Of a stretch of 23,748 nucleotides of DNA, positions 1-10,796 are shown in pieces. The stretch's first letter is position 1. Each line of letters begins with the position of its first letter. The stretch spans positions 2,024-25,771 of the forward strand of contig JAAAUF010000608.1 of the NCBI GenBank assembly GCA_015499985.1. Direction: 5' to 3'. Below the pieces are notes generated by a model. That model saw only the letters and a list, made by a program, of their open reading frames with translations. It was not told where the DNA came from and did no database searches. The DNA comes from Haplosporangium gracile. Taxonomy: Eukaryota > Mortierellomycota > Mortierellomycetes > Mortierellales > Mortierellaceae. The position numbers and the translations under genes are program-made.

Positions 1-132
1 GTGCTTGGGATCATGGGCAGTTTCCTTGGTGGCGTGCTTGGGATCATGGGCAGCATCCTTGGCGGTATGCTTAGAGTCATGGACGGCATCCTTAGCGGGG
101 TGCTTAGTATCATGGGCGGCATTCTCGGCACC
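1..132 (-). repeat. 33-bp tandem repeats encoding 11-residue units
   Basis: Four consecutive 33-bp units (1-33, 34-66, 67-99, 100-132) lie inside the LEA-like gene. The first two differ at about four positions. Each encodes one 11-mer of the type DAAHDPKHATK. The array continues leftwards out of the window, and to the right it decays into less regular 11-mers richer in Asp and Lys. It is the His-rich, least diverged part of the protein repeat and so probably the most recently expanded. Confidence 0.85.
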
Positions 133-1314
133 CTTCTTGGCCTTCTTATCCTCGCCCTTGACGTGCTCCCGGGCATCATCAAACCCGTCGGTAGCATCCT
201 CAAAGTCATCGGCAATATCATTGGCGGCGTCCTTAACGGCCTCCTTGGTGTGCTTAGCACCGTTCTTGCTGTGCTTGATATCTTCGTCGACGTGCTTCTT
301 GGTCTGCTTGCCAGCATCCTCGGTTCCTTTCTTTGTGTCATGGGCGGCATCCTTTGCGTGCTTCTTGGTCTTCTCAGCACCGTCCTTGACGTCATGGGTA
401 GCACCCTCGGCGCCCTTCTTGACGTCCTTAGCAGTATCCTTGGCATGCTTCTTAGACTTCTCGGCACCATCCTTAACATCGTCAGCAACCTTATCGGCAC
501 CCTTTTTCACGTCTTTAGTGACATCCTCAGCACCCTTCTTGGCGTCCTTAGCCGCGGCTTTAACGTCGTCAGCGACCTTGTCAGCACCCTTTTTGGCGCT
601 CTCGGCGGTATCCTTAGCTGCCTTCTTGGCATCCTTAACAGTAACCTTGATATTGTCCTTCGCCTTTTCGGCGCCCTTCTTAGCGCTCTCTGCAGTATCC
701 TCGACATTCTCCTTGACCTTCCTGAGACCGTCCTTGGCGGCCTCGACACCTTGCTCGACCTTCTCGAGACCCTCAGAGGCCAGATCGCGAGCGTGATCGG
801 CGACCTCACCGGCCTTTTGCTTGGCCTTCTCCGAAGCCTCGGACAATCTTTGTTGGGCCTCCTCGCTGAGCTGCAATAGGGCGACATTGATGCGAGAAGA
901 GTCAAAGAGATAACGAAAAAAAAGAGAGGAGATGAGAATCCATTTCAATTGAGCTCCTCAGCAAAGTGTCAATTAGCACTGATGTGTCCGATTTCTCTTA
1001 CCTCTTTGGCCTCTTTGATGACCTCGTCCTTGGTAACTACATGTTTGACAAGAATAGACATTTATTTGTCAGAGGCTTTTACCAACTATTACCAAATAGT
1101 CATTAAAACATGAAAAAAAAAATCGACAAAGCTGAAAAAACATACCGGTAGCCTGGGTGGCAATCTCGTTAGCCTTCTCCTTCAACTTGGCGGCCTGTTC
1201 GGCGCGCTGCTCTTCTGTTGTGGACATGAACCAGTAGACGATGACGCTGGCCAAGGCGACGACACTAGCGAACATGGCGTTGCTGGAAGCTGATGAAGCG
1301 GCGTGGTTAACCAT
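1..1314 (-). CDS. membrane-anchored LEA-like 11-mer repeat protein (3' end outside window)
   Basis: Exons on the minus strand are 1314-1146, 1036-1002 and 870 to beyond 1. The donors are GTATGT and GTAAGA, the acceptors are TAG and CAG, and the frame stays open across both joins, giving 358 residues with no stop reached. The start is MVNHAASS. Residues about 14-30 are hydrophobic (FASVVALASVIVYWF), a likely signal anchor. An Ala/Lys/Glu coil follows (residues 35-56). From residue about 69 on, the chain is almost only Lys, Asp, Ala, Glu, Gly and His in 11-residue periods such as KDAKKGAEDVT and KDAVHDSKHTA, the pattern of group 3 LEA (LEA_4-type) amphipathic helices. Such proteins are known as desiccation and stress protectants that fold on membranes; that role here is inferred. 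An apolipoprotein-like or other coiled protein would look similar. The opposite strand is also open over 1-879, but gives only a Leu/Gly/Ile shadow. Confidence 0.8.
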
Positions 1315-1370
1315 GATAAGATTTTGTAAAGGCGATTGTGCACAAATGAGAGTGATTGCCTTGTGTTTTT

Positions 1371-1400
1371 GTGTTGTGTTGTGTTGTGTTGTGTTGTGTT
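1371..1400. repeat. (GTGTT)6 pentanucleotide microsatellite in LEA-like gene leader
   Basis: Six perfect GTGTT units. On the minus strand this is (AACAC)6, located 57 bases upstream of the LEA-like start codon, so it probably sits in the 5' UTR of that mRNA. Confidence 0.85.
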
Positions 1401-1665
1401 GTAATGAATGTAAATGTGATATGTTCACTGTTCGATGAAAGAGATAGTGAAGGAGGAGAGTATTGTTGTGAAAGCGGTGATGATATGTGCAGGAGAATAA
1501 GAGGAATAAGGGAAATGATGAAGAAAAAAAAAAGGTGAAAACGTTGAGATGTGTGATATCGACAAGACGGAAATAGAGGTGATGAAAAATATAAATGCGA
1601 CTAAAAAAAATTTGACCAACTGAAACGAATCGTTGTCAGGATGGCATAGAAATTGTCTCGAACCA

Positions 1666-1675
1666 CCACCGGTGG
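1666..1675. promoter_or_regulatory. 10-bp perfect palindrome CCACCGGTGG
   Basis: CCACCGGTGG is its own reverse complement and lies between two divergent genes. Zinc-cluster and other dimeric factors often bind palindromes with a CGG/CCG core, so a binding site is possible. This rests on sequence form only. Confidence 0.3.
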
Positions 1676-1814
1676 GTGTTCGTTCTCACTTTCACCCTGT
1701 CACGCATAGACATAAGCTGATTGCCAAGCCTTGTCCGAGCTGTCGTCATTCCCTGTATCTCTTACTTGTTTTTTTTCGCCTTTTCGGTACGCCTTCATTT
1801 GCGGCAAGAGGTAA

Positions 1815-1968
1815 CAATTGGGCGTTGTTGGAAAAAGGAAATAAAACAAATGAGAAAAGCTTCAAAAGAACGTAATTGGACATACTAGATAATTTTCTAT
1901 GGTTGGTCGCGTATCTTTGTCTGTCCCACGGTCAATTGTGAGAGATACAATGGTCAATTGCCCAATTG
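1815..1968. promoter_or_regulatory. cluster of four CAATTG palindromes
   Basis: CAATTG occurs at 1815-1820, 1933-1938, 1955-1960 and 1963-1968. The second and third are part of a longer direct repeat, GGTCAATTG (1930-1938 and 1952-1960), and the fourth is in CCCAATTGA. The spacing and the shared flank suggest a regulatory cluster, but no factor can be named. Confidence 0.3.
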
Positions 1969-2631
1969 ATGTTGATGGTCTATCTTCGTGTTCATTTCAA
2001 TCCTTGGTAAAAGCTTGGGCATAGCGAATTTGGCGTGCCCTGTGCCAAAGAGAAAGATGTGACGTCAGCGCGGACGCAAAGAGAAGTTGTACGACCTCCC
2101 TGGGTCCATGGGCCAGACCTGGTCAGGGTGTTTGTGTTGCTCTGCGAAACTCAATTTCCACTTGCAATATTATCCAAGGGTGGTTGGTTCCCCTTGCTGG
2201 ATATTTTTTTTTGGATTTTGACTTGTCCGCGTTCAAACGAAAGCGACGTTCGGCGATGAACAATGAGAAAATGAAGGAGACTTTATGACGTGAATGTGTG
2301 TACGGAATTTAGAAAGAAATAGGAACGATGACTGACCAGATGGTCGAGTGGTTGACTGACTGACCGAGTGTGCTGGCAGACAGGCAGCAAAAAAAAGAGA
2401 CTTTCCCTAACGAGAATTACCCCCCTTTATTCTTTTATTCCTCGCTCTGCACGTTCTCTCTCTTTTCTCACTCATCCCACTACCCCTTTCTCTTCTTCCC
2501 TTCTCACTGCTGGTCGCCTCATCCGACACTTCGAACCCGGCCATCGACACTTCCATCTGTGTTGTCTCTTCTTTTGCACAGGCAGGACACTCCATTCGAC
2601 CACCACGGGTCTATTCGCCATTAGTCGCTTG

Positions 2632-2885
2632 GTATGTCCAAGTGTCTGGACGGGTGCAAAGACAAAGACGTGTTTTGTGTGATGTTGTGCGCTGTTGTGT
2701 GCTTGTGCTTTGCAATGAGTAGATTGTGTGAGTGTGCACAAAGCAAGGAGGAGACCTTTTTTTTTGTGTTTGCTTCAGGACCACAACAACGACAAACGAC
2801 AACAACAACAACAACACAACATAAAATGAAGATAAAAAAGCTTGCCACCATCTCAACGAACGAGAGAGTTTACTTTTTTTTTTAG
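2632..2885 (+). other. possible 5' UTR intron of the phosphatase gene
   Basis: A GTATGT donor at 2632 and a polyT-TTTAG acceptor ending at 2885 bound a 254-base TG/CA-rich segment. The flanks on both sides are pyrimidine-rich like untranslated leader. No coding frame is affected, so only transcript data could confirm it. Confidence 0.25.
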
Positions 2886-3233
2886 CTCTCAGTTGCCACT
2901 ATTCTTTTTCGTACTTCTCTTCTCTTCTCTCACACACGCTCCCATCGTTCTCTTCTTTCTTTTTAGCTCTTTTCCTTTACCTCATTCTTTCGATCCTCCT
3001 TCGATCTCACCTTGAGCTCTCAACACCAGGACTAAATCAACCACATCCACTCTCTCTCCAGCATTAAACACCAGCACCCAAACTCGTTCGCCACTTGCAC
3101 CATCGTTTGGTCTTCTCGCCTCAATCTCCTTTGACCCTACCTCCGTCTCTTTATTCAACTCTCAAAAGCTATCGAACTACAATCACTTCATTTGCGAGAC
3201 TGTGAGTGACAAGCTCCCCAACGAAAACATCGA

Positions 3234-6200
3234 ATGTCCACCGCCATCTCCTTCTCTGCCACCTCCTCGCCAGCCCACCGCCAGATGCACGACGATGACG
3301 ATCCTCGGCCGAGTTCCACATCTGTCGTCGCAACTTTGAGGCACAGTCCACGATTGCTCCTCCGCAAGTCCGCCAGCGCCCTCAAGGAGCCCGCCCAAAG
3401 TCCAGATATCTTTGCTCGAGGACCAGGACCTTCTCTGCGACCGTCAACTCGCCTTCAGACCAGGAATACCAGTGCCAGGATGCTCAACGCACGATCCAAA
3501 AAGACAGCCCGACAGCAACAACAACAGCAGCAGCATCAGGGTCGGTCCCAGTTATCACAATATACCAATGGTGCCAGTCACCACAAAGAGGACAACACCC
3601 TTACAACGACCACTACTACAACTACAACTACCACAACTACCACAATGACATCGACGACAATGTCAACGACCACAGCTACTCTCTTGGTGCACACAGCCGA
3701 TCGCTTGAACACGACCGACATCACCATGGATGACGGTCCAGTCCAGACGAGGGCGTCTCGAGCATCCTCCTCCATTACCAATGGTCACTCGGCGACCGTC
3801 ATCATCACAGAGCCATCGACGTCATTATCCACGAATGTCTCAACACCGACCTCCAGGATCCATGCGGCCTCTGGTCAAAGGCCAACGTCAATTTCGACCG
3901 AGGACACAGCTGGGCCCAGTACTACAGGAGCTGAGAGACGTTCGCGGGCAGCCACTCGAGCTTCATCTCGCACAAGAGAAGCGGCCTCATCGAGAGCGAG
4001 TAGACCGCGTACGCGCACTAGAGCTCTGACAGCAAAGGCAAGCAAGATGTCAGGAGAAAACGACGAGAAATCAGATGAGGACGATGACGACGATGACGAC
4101 GCTCGAATGCGATACCACCTCCGACCACCATCTCATCATCGACGCCATAGGTCATCCCAAAAGTCGGTACCGCAGGAGACAACAACTGAGACAGTGCCCG
4201 CTCCGCATACCCCTCGCCTGACTCGTTTGGGCGCCCGACACGAGTCTGGGCATGATCTGGAAGAGGACGCCGACCAGGAGCAACTTCACCCCAGCCGCCA
4301 TTCGGAAAAGTCTGCAGACGAGCATGACCAACCCCACGGCAGGAGATCACGGTCAGCGACCAGCTCAAGCAGTCAGGATAGTCAGGTTGCGAAGAACAAA
4401 GGACAGACAGGAACATATTCGCCCTCTGGGACGCATGTGGCACCGAGAAATATCAAGAAGAAGACTCCCGACCACCATGAAGTGCCTTCACTTCCTCCTA
4501 GCCGCCGCAGACTGCGTGCCAGAACAACCAAGGTCGCCAAGATGGGGATCGACGAGGGCAACGGCGCTTGCGATGACGATGAGGAAGATGAAGAGGAAGA
4601 GGAAGAAGAGGACGAAGACGAGGTGGTAGACTATGACGCGTATACCAGGAATGATCCAGACGAGGAGATGCAGGATGTTGGCAAACCCTCGCCTAAGCTG
4701 CAGGTTCGCCAGCCAGTATTAGAAGATGCGTCTGCATTCCATGACACAGCAGAAGGCTTCATTGCGTCCAAACCAGAGGTACCAACGACTGTAAGTGGTC
4801 TCAATCACTATTTGAGTCAGCAGACAATTCACCACGCCAAACGGAAGGTCGAGGATGAAGACATGGAAGATGCTCCTTCACTCTCCACAGACGAGGGTCA
4901 GGTTGTCAGCACCAAGCTGGCAAGAATTGATGAGACCAGTGATGGCGACAGGAATGCTTATCTGAAGACGTTTTACAACATTCTTAAGAGCCCACGAGGC
5001 GATGGTAAGTTACATTTGGTCGCTGATAAAATACTATCATCGAGAGACATAAGCTGCGGTGTAGACTAAATTGTCGTATGTTGTTACTTTCTATGACCGA
5101 TAGATGATGAGGGAATTCTTTCGTCAGAATCGGATGATGCCGACCTTGAATCGGAAGACGACGACGACGACTTTGAGGAAATTGACGTGTAAGTGACTAA
5201 AACAGGACAAGCATCAACAAAAGGCGCATAAGTGTACATACTTAGTACATGATATTAACGATCCCATTAACATGTTAATAGATGGGAGTTTATTGCTACC
5301 TTGCCGCCATTGGGCCCCCTCCCGCAGACCTTTGTCTTTACTATGCCGGAAAGAACAGCGTCAACACCACCCATTACACTTGTTCTGGATATCGATGAGA
5401 CCTTGGTTCACTGTGCTACGCGGCCTCTTGGTAAGGACTTAAACTTAGCACTGCTTGGACCTTTGTGCGTCTTTTGTATATCCTTCTTTTGTGCATTGTT
5501 ATGGTTTGTTAATTGTTTGTTATTTTTACGGGTAATTGTTATAGATTCACCCGATATTGTTTTCCCTGTCGAGTACAACCACGAGACTTGGGAAGTCTAT
5601 GGCCGGATTCGACCAGGGATGTATGAATTCCTAGGTTAGTCCAAAGTGTTGTTTGTTGCTAATGCACGCACAGCTGACAGACAAGGATAGTTTGTCCGTG
5701 TGCTGACTCACTTGCTTTGTTTGTTACGATGTATGATGTGAATAGAGAAAATGTCGACAAAGTTTGAGGTGATTACGTTCACAGCGAGTCAAGAATGCTA
5801 TGCTGAAGCACTTCTCAAGATCATTGACCCGGAGAAGAAGTTTATCAGGCACCGATACTATCGTGATTCCTGCGTCCCTGTCTTTGGGAACTATGTCAAG
5901 GTATGCTCGTACCCTACAGAATTTTGATTTCAACAAGGTATGGGAGTAACTGTTGATGGTGTTCACATGTGTTTGCGTTATATTTTTTTTATTTCCTGCT
6001 GCTGTTTTAGGATTTGCGGATTTTGAATCGAGACTTGTCCAAGGTGGTGATTGTTGACAATTCGCCACAGGCGTTTGGATACCAGATCTCGAATGGTGTT
6101 CCAATTGAATCTTGGTACGACGACAAATCAGACCGGGAGCTGGCGAAGCTGATGGACTTTCTTGAGACGCTGCATGGTGTGGACGATGTGCGGCCTATGA

Positions 6201-6631
6201 TTGACGAGCACTACAAGTTGCACGAACGAATCCACAAGAGTGTTACCCTCGCCAACCACCACCAGATCAGCAGCATGAGCGGACTGGGCAACTTGGGAGC
6301 CACACTGACCGCACCCTCGGGATCAACGTCGAATACAGTTTCGTCGGATCCGACATCAACGTTGAACATTTCGGGGATGGCTACCTCCCATCCAAGCACC
6401 TCAACTCATGGGGAGATGGACGCCACCATGTTGTATGATATGGAGAAACCACCTTCACCGTCGGACGATGATAATGAGCGAGAGGAGGAAGATGAGGAGA
6501 AGAGTCAACATGAGTTGAAGAGCCAGAAGAATGGAACGGTCGCAGGGGGAGGAAGCGCGTCTACGATGACGACACGGTCGAACAGTCAGGCGATGGACGC
6601 TGCCACGAACCTGGCCAAGATTTCCTTGTAA
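3234..6631 (+). CDS. SCP/Dullard-class HAD phosphatase, CTDSPL2-like, with long disordered N-terminus
   Basis: Six exons (3234-5004, 5104-5188, 5282-5430, 5545-5634, 5746-5900, 6011-6631) join in frame to 956 residues; every intron is GT-AG. Residues 1-600 are disordered: a run of 14 Thr (124-137), Arg/Ser-rich segments, and Asp/Glu blocks near 280 and 445-465. The FCP1-homology phosphatase domain spans about 650-830. It has the DxDxT nucleophile motif [12 protein letters not shown] (Asp655, Asp657), motif II FTAS (Thr711), Lys750, and motif III VDNSP (Asp766, Asn767). [18 protein letters not shown] wording (here VPIESWYDD) and DVRP match human CTDSPL2 better than the shorter SCP1-3. The C-terminal 120 residues are Ser/Thr- and acid-rich. 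The family dephosphorylates Ser/Thr on proteins such as the RNA polymerase II C-terminal domain or Smads; the substrate here is unknown. Read-through of intron 1 would end after 611 residues without a catalytic domain. Confidence 0.93.
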
Positions 6632-6659
6632 TATCCTGGCCTTGATTTCTTTGTAACGA

Positions 6660-6680
6660 ACTGGGTTCCTCGAGCCCAGT
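6660..6680 (+). other. short hairpin in the phosphatase 3' UTR
   Basis: ACTGGG (6660-6665) and CCCAGT (6675-6680) are perfect complements with a nine-base loop, beginning 29 bases after the stop codon. A cis RNA element is possible; it could equally be chance. Confidence 0.3.
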
Positions 6681-9600
6681 AGAAAACTACTCTCCAACTT
6701 GCATATATCCCGTTCTTTTTTTCAAATATACTTCTGCAGCTTTGTCGTCGACTTCCTGTTCATCTACATCTTACTCATCACCGGGCATTTTTTTTTTAGC
6801 TTGCCAGTAAGTAAAGGCGCACTGAGCAAGAAATTCAGTCAGTTTTAATGGTGGCAGGCAGAGAAAAAGTTTACCCTGTTTCGGATTTTGGACATATTCA
6901 TAATTATGTCCAGTTGACCCTTTTTTTTAAAAAAAGTTGAGTTATGTCATCTGTAGAGCATGGCGTGAGGTGGCGTGGGGTGGTGTGGCGGTGATGTTTG
7001 TTTGTTTGTCTGTAGTCTGGAATGAGAGGAACCTCCTCGGTAGCCCGGGGTATCCATTTCGGACTCAACGGAAGTTTATTCAACCGCGATTTTCTATTTT
7101 TCCCTTGCTCCCATCCCTTTGATTTTTAATTTCTTATTTGGGATCCGCTTTTCAGAGCACACTTAAATGGTTCCGGATGAACGTTTTTCTTTGCGCGTTT
7201 TTTTCTTCTTGTACTCATCATTGTAATAGGATCAAGGAGAGTTATCTATGCAAGATGATGTCGCGTAATCGTTTGGTCCGTTCGTTGGGGCAGAGGGGGA
7301 CGGGTAAGGGCACCGCATAGAGGATTAGTTTGGTGTACTGATCGTTTGATTAGTGATAGTTGTCAGGAGGGGGTAAGAGGCTCGCCGTGATATTCCGACA
7401 CGCTCTCCGTTTGAGTGATAACACGGCGGTGATGAGCCAATGGAGTGAGCTACCTACAATCCCTTCCTCCCCCACTCGCCCCTCCACACCTCACCCCGAT
7501 GGCTCAGGGCAAAAAAGAATACGAAAAGGGTTCATTTACAGAGAAGAGAGTACCTCCAAGGGGACAGATGATGGGATGAACGCCCGAAATGACAGGTAGG
7601 GGGGGAGGAGGGTAAACATAAAAGAGCTGTTTCGAAAAAATATGACTCGCACTGAATTCTGCAAAAAAAGTGTGGGGGAGGGGAGAAAAGAGAGCTTTGC
7701 CGTGATCGATCGAGCAGTCCCAAGCGCATTTTTTTTTTTGTGTTTGTATGTTTTTTGTGGAAGTGGTGGAAGATTGGAAGGGTAGGAACTAGAAAACTAA
7801 AAAGTAAAAAAAGGATGGAGGAATTTTGCATAGTTTGTTGATGATGGCGTTATTAATTTTCTATCGTTTATGCAACCCATTGGTCGGACTCTTGTCTTTT
7901 TCAATCCCATTGTTCAAAGAAAGGGGATTGAAGTGGAGTTGGGATTGAGAAAAGCCTAAAACAAATATAAACAAAAATGATAAAATAAAATAAAGATGCA
8001 GAAAACAAACAATCAGACAAACAAACAAACAAAGAAGCAGTGAGTAATTGCCAACACAAACCATCTGACAACATCAAACAACAAATACAGCGATGGATAG
8101 AAAAGAACGTCGTTTTTCTTTTTTTTCTTTTTTTTCTTTTTTCTTTTTTGTTGTTGGCGACGAATGAACCAAAGGAAGGACTGGAAAAGGTTGAGCTTTT
8201 TGGTTGTTACTAGGAAGAGGAGGCGTGGAGAACCATACAAGAGAGGAGGAGGGTGTCCCAGGCGGTTGTCATGTGTTTGTGTTAATTCAGAAAACCGAAA
8301 TGAAATCTTTTGATTCGTTCTTCTCCCCTCTGGCTTTGGGTCTCGTAATCGCAATTGAATATCTTTTCTTAAAGGTGTAATTGCCTCACAAAAATAACCA
8401 TTAATCGAAAAGGTCTTTATCTACAGGGAGAAAATGAGAAAACTTTTAGTTTTCGCTTGTAATTGAGGATGATTCATCTTCAACAAACAAACAAAGAAAG
8501 ATAGCTATACCCTTCTTCTCTTTGTTGACCGATCCGTGGAAATGAAATGAAAGAGAGTTACGCAAAACTGTTGCACATGCACGGCAGCAAGCGGCGGCGG
8601 CAGCCGAGGGAAAAGGAGGCAGGGAGAAGTTTCAATGGCTCGGGCCAAGGAACGGAATGCAATAGACACATCATGAACACGTTGTCCGGAAGTATCCATG
8701 GCTCGCTTGGCGTGTGGTTTCCTTCCCCTTATCCGGATCGGTTCGAAATCATCGCGGATATTAAAAGATGGTAGAATAGCCAAGAAACAGAGAGCAGAAT
8801 TGCTAGTTTAAACGAAAAGAGCTGGCGGAAGAGATCATCCAAAATATATACATATATATATAAAAAAGGATGTGTGCCATAGTTATAGGCTACCTTTCAG
8901 TCAATAGCAAGGAGAAAAAGAGATGTGTTGGAGCTTCAGGGGGAAAAAAAAGAGTTCAAAGTGCCCATGGACCTTGACTTGAAGAAGAAAGTATCAATTG
9001 AATTTCCGCACCCTATTTTAGTTTCTGTAACAAGTGAGGTTTTCTTTCATTGACGGAGAGAGGGTGTGTCCAGGCCTTGAAAGAGGGAAAAAAATAATAA
9101 CTCAATTGTCGCGTGCCATTGCGTTTATGAAAGAGGAGTGGAAAAGGCGGAAAAGGGAAAGGAGTAGAAAGAGTACGCCACCGTCGAAGAAATGAAAAAG
9201 GGGAGACAGGAAGGGACGGAACGTGGTCGGGCGTTGATGGTTTGGCTGTATTATTTTGTGCATCCGAGGGAGGGTTCAATTGAGGACACGGTCCAAGTTG
9301 TTGTTTGTTGTTTTGTGGTTTTTTTTGCGATCGAAAAAAGTAAGACTGGGACATAGTAACAGGTGAGAGGGGACGAGGCACCAAGAGAGCAGGAAAGTTG
9401 AATAGATAGGTAATAGTACAAAGCAAAAGGGTGTGCGAAAGCCAAAATGGAAACCGAACCCAACGTTTTTTTTATAGTAACCTGTCAACAAGAGCTTCTC
9501 GTTGTTGTTGATGTTGATGCACTTGCTTGTTTGTTTCGTTGTTCATGTTGCTGTTTTCTGACGCATCTCGAGACCGAAGGACGGACGAAAAAAGAAATAA

Positions 9601-10756
9601 AAGCGCAAAAATTATTGGCAAACAAATGGTGGGGAGATAGGCTACTCGAGTGTCGGCGTGGTAAGGTTCAATTGCTTTGTTTTTGTTGACATACAGTATA
9701 CCTGCACTGTATGAATGAATTGAGGGCGTGGGTAGTACAAAGGGAGTCATCATCATTTTTCTGGACTTTCTTTCTGTTAGGCAAAGAAGGGAAGAAAGGG
9801 TATCCGAGTAACTTGAAAGAAAAAGTTTGTTTTTTGTGTTGCTAGTCAGTAAGGGAGGATTGAGTGTTGATTGTAGCTTGTTTGGGAACCATTTTGGTGT
9901 TGGCGAGGTAGCAAAGAAAGGAATTGGAAGTGGTGAAGAAATACAAGCAACAGCCAGCGGTAGTGGAGAAGGTGGGGAGATGGAGAAGGAGAAGGAAGGT
10001 ACATGGCGGGAGTATGCGAGTTGTGGAAGAAGGAGCAAAAAAAGAGAGAGAGGGAGTTGTATTGTCGACAGCGCGCAATAAGGGAGAAGTTGAGGAATAT
10101 TATTATCACATTGGCTTGAATGAAATGAATACTCATTTTAGCAGGGAGTGAGTGAGTGACTTGGGTTTCGATGACTTTGACTTGAGATGACCTAGTTGGC
10201 TGGACCGGGACTGGACTGGAGACTGCGTTCTTGCTGAAGAAGAAAAAATCTCCAAGGTTCATCGCATGCCCCGTTTTTTTCTTTTTTCTATTTCTTCAAC
10301 CCTTTTTATTCTTCTATTTCATCCCCCTCTTCTTCGTCTCGTCTCTTCTCTTTTTTCTTCTTTTTTTCTTTTCCTTTCAGACCTTTCTCTTTACTCTTTT
10401 CTCGACACTGTATACTTACTCTTCTTTTTCTTTGTAATTCACATCCTCAACTCTTTTTCTTCCCTTTGTCTCATATCTTCCATTCATACCCTTCCCTCTC
10501 TGTCTCTTTTGACTCACTTGATTCAGTTCAACTTTTACACCCTCTCTTCTTTGTCTTCCTGTCTGCCGACACTTCTTTATCCTTCCTTCGCCCCCCCCCC
10601 TACTCACTCCCTCGCGCACATCCATTTACGAATACTCCGCAGCCCTCTCCCTTTCCTTTACCTTGAAGTTTGACTCCCCACACCCATACACCCTTCTTAT
10701 CCTTCTCACTCGACCAGCGTATCATAGAACAAACTCCACACTCAACCCCACACTCA

Positions 10757-10783
10757 CACATACACATACACATACACATACAC
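10757..10783 (+). repeat. (CACATA)4 repeat next to the zinc-cluster start codon
   Basis: Four perfect CACATA units plus CAC end 13 bases before the start codon at 10797, so they lie in the 5' UTR. Confidence 0.85.
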
Positions 10784-10796
10784 CCTCAGACACACA

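Larger units (their letters stand above)
1315..3233. other. divergent intergenic region, no gene seen
   Basis: This 1.9 kb stretch separates the minus-strand LEA-like gene from the plus-strand phosphatase. It contains only short overlapping frames with biased composition. On the minus strand a TATA-like TTATATTT lies near 1590, about 275 bases upstream of the LEA-like start. From about 2400 to 3233 the plus strand is pyrimidine-rich (CTCTCTT, CACTTCC), typical of fungal 5' leaders. It also holds a TGACTGACTGAC run near 2353 and a CAACAACAACAACA run near 2803. Confidence 0.6.
6632..10796. other. 4.2 kb gene-poor region
   Basis: I see no convincing gene on either strand. The frames present are short, overlap each other on both strands, and are driven by A-, T- or CT-rich composition. 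Landmarks: a polyT/polyA inverted tract near 6918-6936, CAAA repeats near 8020, interrupted T8C runs near 8112-8150, an alternating TA stretch near 8846-8862, and an inverted repeat ATACAGT/ACTGTAT near 9694-9711. A less AT-rich island at about 8580-8770 has small frames on both strands (75 and 92 residues), with no recognisable family. From about 10260 the plus strand turns strongly pyrimidine-rich, forming the leader of the zinc-cluster gene. Confidence 0.6.

Noticed and set aside
1..879. 292-residue open frame on the plus strand (Leu/Gly/Ile-rich)
   Set aside because: It is the exact antisense of the LEA-like exon. The Lys/Asp/Ala/Gly/His codons of the 11-mers read backwards as Leu/Val/Gly/Ile codons without stops. 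The minus strand has the anchor, splice sites and amphipathic pattern.
2525..2545. TTCGAACCC resembling a tRNA B box
   Set aside because: No matching A box at the right distance and no cloverleaf stems could be drawn. GGTTCGAAATC near 8740 was rejected for the same reason.
3578..3781. minus-strand frame with a poly-Val run
   Set aside because: Antisense shadow of the poly-Thr tract in the phosphatase gene.
4018..4443. 141-residue minus-strand frame inside phosphatase exon 1
   Set aside because: It lies opposite a well-supported coding exon, shows no family features, and matches the expected chance frames of GC-richer coding DNA.
8505..8783. 92-residue minus and 75-residue plus frames in the less AT-rich island
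   Set aside because: Both strands are open over the same bases, neither shows a recognisable motif, and there is nothing to choose between them.
9472..10038. 188-residue minus-strand frame in the gene-poor region
   Set aside because: Composition is Ser/Pro/Leu-rich because the strand is pyrimidine-rich. Several overlapping frames compete and no domain or good start is seen.
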